Origin: Macquaria australasica
Lineage: Eukaryota; Chordata; Actinopteri; Centrarchiformes; Percichthyidae
Direction of reading: 5' to 3'
Length of the DNA stretch: 64,000 nt
NCBI GenBank assembly: GCA_005408345.1
Contig: SEMN01000127.1
Location: forward strand, 1,041,061-1,105,060
A model generated the notes under the pieces. The model saw only the letters and a program-made list of their open reading frames with translations. It did no database searches and was not told the DNA's origin. Made by a program: the position numbers and the translations under genes. Below are positions 59,896 through 64,000 of this stretch, one piece after another. The stretch's first letter is position 1; every line of letters begins with the position of its first letter.

Positions 59896-60391
59896 TCTAT
59901 TGCAACACATGATTAAATTTACTCCAACCGATCAAAATACTGTGAATCTTACAACTCTTTCTTTTAGGGACCACCGGACTCAGAGCTGGAGAAGAGGAGA
60001 AACTGTCTTGAGCTCATTAAGCTTAAAACATCTGTCCCAGATGCGTGGACAGAGAGGAGGAGGATATGTACACATGCCTCTGGTGTGCTCAAAGCTTTAA
60101 GCCTACACAGATTAATGCGATTTTTAAAAAAAATACACATGCACCCCCAACTGAAGCTACAAACTAGAATATGAGAGAGATTCTGTCAGGAAACATAATA
60201 TGCGAAGAAAGCGCCAAATCTGATATCATTTTGAATATTTTTTATGATTTTTTTTTTGTTTGCGCGCCCATAAGCGTGCCAATTAGCGCATTAAAAATGC
60301 TGCATGTTTAAAATATACATCAGTAAAGTAGAACAACATCCTCCAGTGCTGACTGCAATAGTAGAAGTACTGTAGATTCAACCCAACATAC

Positions 60392-60463
60392 CAGTTCTTG
60401 CTTCAGTCGTCTCAGACACGCATCCATGTTTTTGCATTCTGGTTTGGAGAGCTGTTGTTCCAT
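60392..60463 (-). CDS. inka2: inka2 first coding exon, two in-frame ATGs
   Basis: On the - strand the ATG at 60,427 gives MDACLRRLKQEL directly before the donor gtatgt (60,391-60,386). This matches the human INKA2 start, which I recall as MDCYLRRLKQEL, also 12 residues. It splices in phase 0 to exon 2 (VSMKEAGDGL). A further in-frame ATG at 60,463 adds MEQQLSKPECKN. An in-frame TGA lies about 30 nt upstream of it, so 60,463 is the first ATG of this frame. Both ATGs have A at -3 and G at +4. Scanning favours 60,463 (441-residue protein). Homology favours 60,427 (429 residues). Confidence 0.88.
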
Positions 60464-60960
60464 TTTTTTTGAAACCCAAGAATTTCAGATGAAACGCTTC
60501 GCCAGTCGAAGCAGCTCGAGCATGACTATGAAGGCTTTCTCCCGGCGCAGGGAAATTAAAACAACGCTCTCGTAGAGAGCACAAAACAATTTGCAATTGG
60601 AGATGCGCAAATCCTGCTGAGGAATGCGCGCACGGCGGCTCGTAATGACACGAATCCTGAAATTAAAAAAAAACACAACTCCTGATGACGAAAATGCGTT
60701 TACTCCAAAAAATGATAATGAGGTCCTTCTTGTGGCCGCATCCAGAGACTCAGTCAGTGTGTGTGTGTGTGTGTGTGTCTCAGTGGCCGCTGCTTGGCTA
60801 CTGTCAGCCTGCTGTGTGTGTTGCTCAGCCCGTTTTTCCCCCCTCTGCTATTTTCCCATTCAAGAAGAGCGCTTACGTTGGCCATCCAATTTCCTCCAAT
60901 GAGTGAGCCTCTCAGGACAGACTACCTCTCATTCAAACTAGGATTAAACGGGGATCCGTC
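60464..60960 (-). promoter_or_regulatory. inka2: inka2 5'UTR and CpG-rich promoter region
   Basis: CpG density rises sharply at about 60,485-60,660 (gcgcgcacggcggctcg and similar), in contrast to the surrounding AT-rich sequence. Inverted CCAAT boxes occur at about 60,886-60,899 (two copies on the + strand), with one CCAAT on the - strand near 60,596-60,600. A GT tract is at 60,757-60,778. I see no clear TATA box, so a dispersed CpG-type start is likely. The transcription start position is not determinable here. Confidence 0.5.
60757..60778. repeat. (GT)11 microsatellite
   Basis: Uninterrupted GT tract inside the inka2 upstream region. Confidence 0.9.
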
Positions 60961-62286
60961 GTTTATTATGGACGACTAGATTCGTCCACAGCAGCTTGTA
61001 ATCATTTCACAGAGATATGACAAAAGACTAAAACATCTGGAAATATTTGAATCAAGGCTGAAGGATCAGATAGTTGTGGCTGCTGAAAGTAAACATCTCT
61101 ATTCCACAACACTGACAGACTAGTAGAATAGATTCTGCAGCCACTGTTGCAGCACATTGGACTGAAGGAGGAAGTTTAAGGAGGATGTGTCTAAAATAAA
61201 CCATATGTGTCATGAAACGATCCATACAGACAGTTTCCTGGCCACCTTCACTGCGGTCAGAGAGGAAACACCTGAGCCACAGGCTTTTGTTGCATGACCC
61301 GGATACAATACTTTGTTAGCAAGGGAAGGAAGAAGCTGCATATACAATGAGCCCAATCTGGAAGTTGTTTATCACTCCCTCCCTCACAATATAGATCTGA
61401 CATTTCTGAAAGGTTGCACATGCAGTATATAAAACATTCACTGCACCTCCTCCAATCTGAAGATGTCAAGGAAACGACATGAGGTCTGTTTCTCCTTGAA
61501 ATTATTGTGTCGCTGAAAGGAAATGTAAGGAAGAAAATTTAGGGGAAACTACTTAAATAATCCAAACATCTACATGATTCACATTAAGGAGAATGTAATC
61601 AATTTTATTCTGTTCACTATTTAATTCTGTGATCAGATAGTTCCTGATTTGATTACATTTTTTTTGTGTGCCAATTTTAGACTTTTACAAAGTTCTTTTA
61701 AGTCTGCTTTGTGTTTAGACAACATTTCTAATTTGTGAACTTTTGGTTTCTTTAGATATTATACGTCTCAAGGTAACAATTTCAAAAGATACCCAGCTCT
61801 ATAGTGCAGAAAATGGATGAGGGACACTCTATAATGTACAGTCCATGGGGTTACATGTAAAGCATCACATACATGATAGAGTTCATCCAGTAACTCCCTG
61901 TCCAGTGAAGATCTTTAGCTGGCAGTCAGGAAACTTGGTGCCCTCTGACCTGCTTCTGTCATCTGGAAGTTTTAATATCAGGCCAGATGTTGGTGATGCA
62001 TCCCAGATGGACGGACGGATGCTAAGAGAGAAAGAGAAGGAAGTCGATATAACTCAGATCCCAAAAGCAATGAAACAGGAGAAATGAATGAATCATCTTA
62101 GCATAACTTATCTTACAGGAAGAGCTTTAACTGGCTTGTGTGTTTTTAAAAGTACATTTTCGGATATAAAAATAGTTTCCGGTTAATTTTCTGTTGATCA
62201 TTGTTCATTTCAGCACTAACTTAAAGTTGTATGGAGTCACAAAATCATGCAGTTTTTCTCAAAAACACTCAGAAATGAAATGTATC

Positions 62287-62513
62287 TCATATATATCTGG
62301 GTGTGAAGATGCTGTACTCGATATCTTTATCAGTCAAGAGTGAGATGATGACACGTGGGTCTATTGAACGTTCAGCTGCTTCACGATTCAGAACAATTTC
62401 ATCCCAAATGTGACCCCCAACCTGCAGCTGCTTCTGCTGCGTGTCCACTTCCTCCCAGCTGTTGGCATGCACACATACTGGATCAGGAAGTGTCTCCTCA
62501 AGATCACTCAGCA
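62287..62513 (-). CDS. Unassigned exon-like reading frame
   Basis: A - strand frame of about 75 codons starts right after a good acceptor ('gctgcatgtgtttcag', AG at 62,515-62,514) and ends in TGA at 62,287. Residues include LSDLEETLPDPVCVHANSWE, then GGHIWDEIVLNREAAE and DIEYSIFTPRYI. Composition is balanced and protein-like, with no low complexity. If spliced it would be a terminal exon, with two bases completing a split first codon. I found no upstream partner exon and cannot name the family. It could equally be a decayed retroelement piece or chance. Confidence 0.3.
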
Positions 62514-63289
62514 CTGAAACACATGCAGCAGCAGCAGCAACTGTCTAATATACATCACTGCAGACAGAAAGTATTATTGTCCTTTTTGTGACTCAGTGAG
62601 TGTTATGGCTTGTTTGGTTATCCTCACGTTCTTCAGGCCGAAAATGAATCAAACCGCCAAGAAAAGAAAAAACATAACTGTCCTTGCAACGAAACCACTC
62701 TGTTTGATGTTATGACTTGTGCTGTAGTGTGCCAGTGTTTTGGTTGTTAACAGAAACTCCTACTGATCATTGCCGTCAGGGCAAAATAACATGAGATTAA
62801 ATCTGAACTATGAAGCTGAAATGTGTTGCAGGTCTAATTTGGGTTTTTTCCTCTCTGACAATAATGTGCACAACCTCACTTTAATGGGAGGTTTGGGAAA
62901 CAATGAATTTACTCATTCTGAAAACATATCCTCTGCTATACATCAGTTCGGTTGCTTTTTCAACAGCTGATCATCTCGAATGATACGCTGGGTTGGAAAA
63001 CTAAAGAAAGGTTGCCGCCACTAGTCGTGCATCTGGGCCCCGTTGCACCAAATATGCAATGTGATAACTGTCATTCCTAAACATGTTAAATATGTAATAA
63101 AACCACATAAACCAGCAGCTGTTACTTCACACAAGGATACTGATAAAAGATATGATAATAGAAAGAATAACAGGAATTTATTACTTTACTTGTTACATCA
63201 TCATTCAAGCATATTAGATTCCTTACAGGTGGCGATGGGTTAGGGATAAAGTATGTATATGTACCCAGTTCTTACAGTTGTTTTGTATT

Positions 63290-63590
63290 ATATTCATTAG
63301 TTGATTAGCAGAAAGTTAATCGCCAACATTTTGGTGACTGATTCTTTGTTTTTCAAGCAAAAATGCCCAAAATCCACTGGTTCCAGCTCCTAAATGTGCG
63401 AATTTGCTGGTTTTCTGAGAGTCTTCCATGTTAGTAAATTGAAGATCTTTGGGACAAAAGACATCTGAAGACATCGTCCCCATCCCTGAGAAGCTGTGAT
63501 GGGCATTTCTCACGTTATTTTCACATTTTATAGACCTATTAATCAAATCGATATACAGCAATTAATCGATCAATCACTAAATATGTTGGA
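63290..63590 (-). mobile_element. 'GCTGCAACTAA' element, copy 8, reverse
   Basis: On the + strand: 'ttgattagcagaaagttaat', 'caagcaaaaatgcccaaaat', 'actggttccagctcctaaat' and 'attaatcgatcaatcact'. This is the reverse complement of the family blocks in the right order. Confidence 0.65.
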
Positions 63591-64000
63591 GGAAATGTAT
63601 TAAGGACACACACTCAGATCTCTGTTTTCCTTTATTTTCCTTTTCTTGTTCTAGTCTATTACAATTCTTTTCTCTTCATAGAGTTCACACTATTTCACCT
63701 ACAACTGTTAAAACATGATCAATAGGGGGTTATGAACCCAGACTTGACATCATTAATGTAGTAAATAAAGTATAAAACATACAAGCTAACAGTAACTACA
63801 TGTTCTGTACTCTACATAATGTAAAGGACATGTGGGTCTAATGCAATGTGTAATGTGTATGCCCCCAATATTGATTGATTATTGACAAGTCTTTTTAAGC
63901 AGACTTAATAGTGTTTGTCCACCAAAGATGTTAGTACACTGCCATCTAAAGGTCAGGATGTGTCACCACAGGACTTAAAAACTAGCTTTTCCGGGGCTGC

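Larger units (their letters stand above)
49014..60391 (-). other. inka2: inka2 intron 1, 11.4 kb
   Basis: Joins exon 1 (donor gtatgt) to exon 2 (acceptor tctctgcag), phase 0. It contains a candidate internal promoter (50.25-50.45 kb), several transposons and repeats, a (CAG)15 tract and repeat-free stretches with homeodomain-like sites. No other gene is recognised inside. Confidence 0.85.
60961..64000. other. Upstream of inka2, mostly no gene seen
   Basis: Intergenic sequence upstream of inka2 on its - strand side. It contains the exon-like frame at 62,287-62,513, a short tail fragment of the 'GCTGCAACTAA' element at about 62,168-62,215, and a reverse copy of that element at 63.29-63.59 kb. 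In human the next gene is DDX20, but I find none of its helicase motifs here. Confidence 0.5.

Noticed and set aside
60485..60676. 63-codon - strand open frame in the CpG region
   Set aside because: It lies in the inka2 5'UTR in a different frame; best read as leader sequence, at most an upstream ORF.
60964..64000. ddx20 expected next to inka2
   Set aside because: No DEAD-box helicase motifs are present on either strand here, so the neighbour must lie beyond the window if synteny holds.

Overview
This is vertebrate nuclear DNA, almost certainly from a ray-finned fish and most likely a percomorph teleost. It has small coding exons with GT-AG introns, long CA/GT/GATA microsatellites, and many copies of interspersed repeats typical of teleosts. 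There is no prokaryotic or viral gene organisation. Nearly all open frames in the window are chance frames in introns, repeats or microsatellites.

Two real protein genes are recognisable, and they face each other tail to tail. On the + strand, positions 1-~12,030 hold the 3' half of rap1a (Ras-family GTPase Rap1A). Three coding exons (289-429, 4823-4966, 5357-5446) encode residues 62 to the end. A short 3'UTR piece, a 5.45-kb intron inside the 3'UTR, and a terminal UTR exon starting at 10,941 follow. The exons for residues 1-61 lie upstream of the window. On the - strand, inka2 (Inka-box actin regulator 2, formerly fam212b) occupies about 45,840-60,900. It has a large last exon (47,760-49,013) and a 12- or 24-codon first coding exon (60,392-60,463), separated by an 11.4-kb intron. 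RAP1A and INKA2 are convergent neighbours in human 1p13 too, so this is conserved vertebrate synteny. Both proteins act on cytoskeleton and adhesion signalling: Rap1 controls integrin and cadherin adhesion, and Inka proteins bind and inhibit PAK4. The sequence gives no evidence of co-regulation.

The 34-kb intergenic stretch (about 12.0-45.8 kb), the rap1a introns and the inka2 intron are filled with repeats in various states of decay. These include: a 5'-truncated non-LTR retrotransposon with reverse-transcriptase motifs (~16.96-17.72 kb); a LINE 3' tail (22.0 kb, - strand); a Tc1/mariner transposase remnant (14.39-14.96 kb); a solo LTR with a perfect 5-bp target duplication (29,802-30,207); two TTTAAAGG-ended inverted-repeat transposons (44.6-45.2 and 54.5-55.4 kb); at least eight copies of a ~300-bp 'GGCTGCAACTAA...TTTCAGCTCT' element; and several copies of a 'gttagcatgctaac' family. 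Several are nested, which gives a relative insertion order.

Items most worth a second look are the twin in-frame start codons and possible internal promoter of inka2, the 3'UTR intron of rap1a placed just inside the NMD-safe distance, a diverged pair of Rap1 residues at an exon end, an unassigned exon-like reading frame at 62.3-62.5 kb (- strand), and an unassigned lysine-rich frame with a CxxC-x9-CxxC motif and one internal stop at 19.2-19.8 kb (- strand). I saw no convincing rRNA, tRNA, CRISPR or novel multi-gene system.
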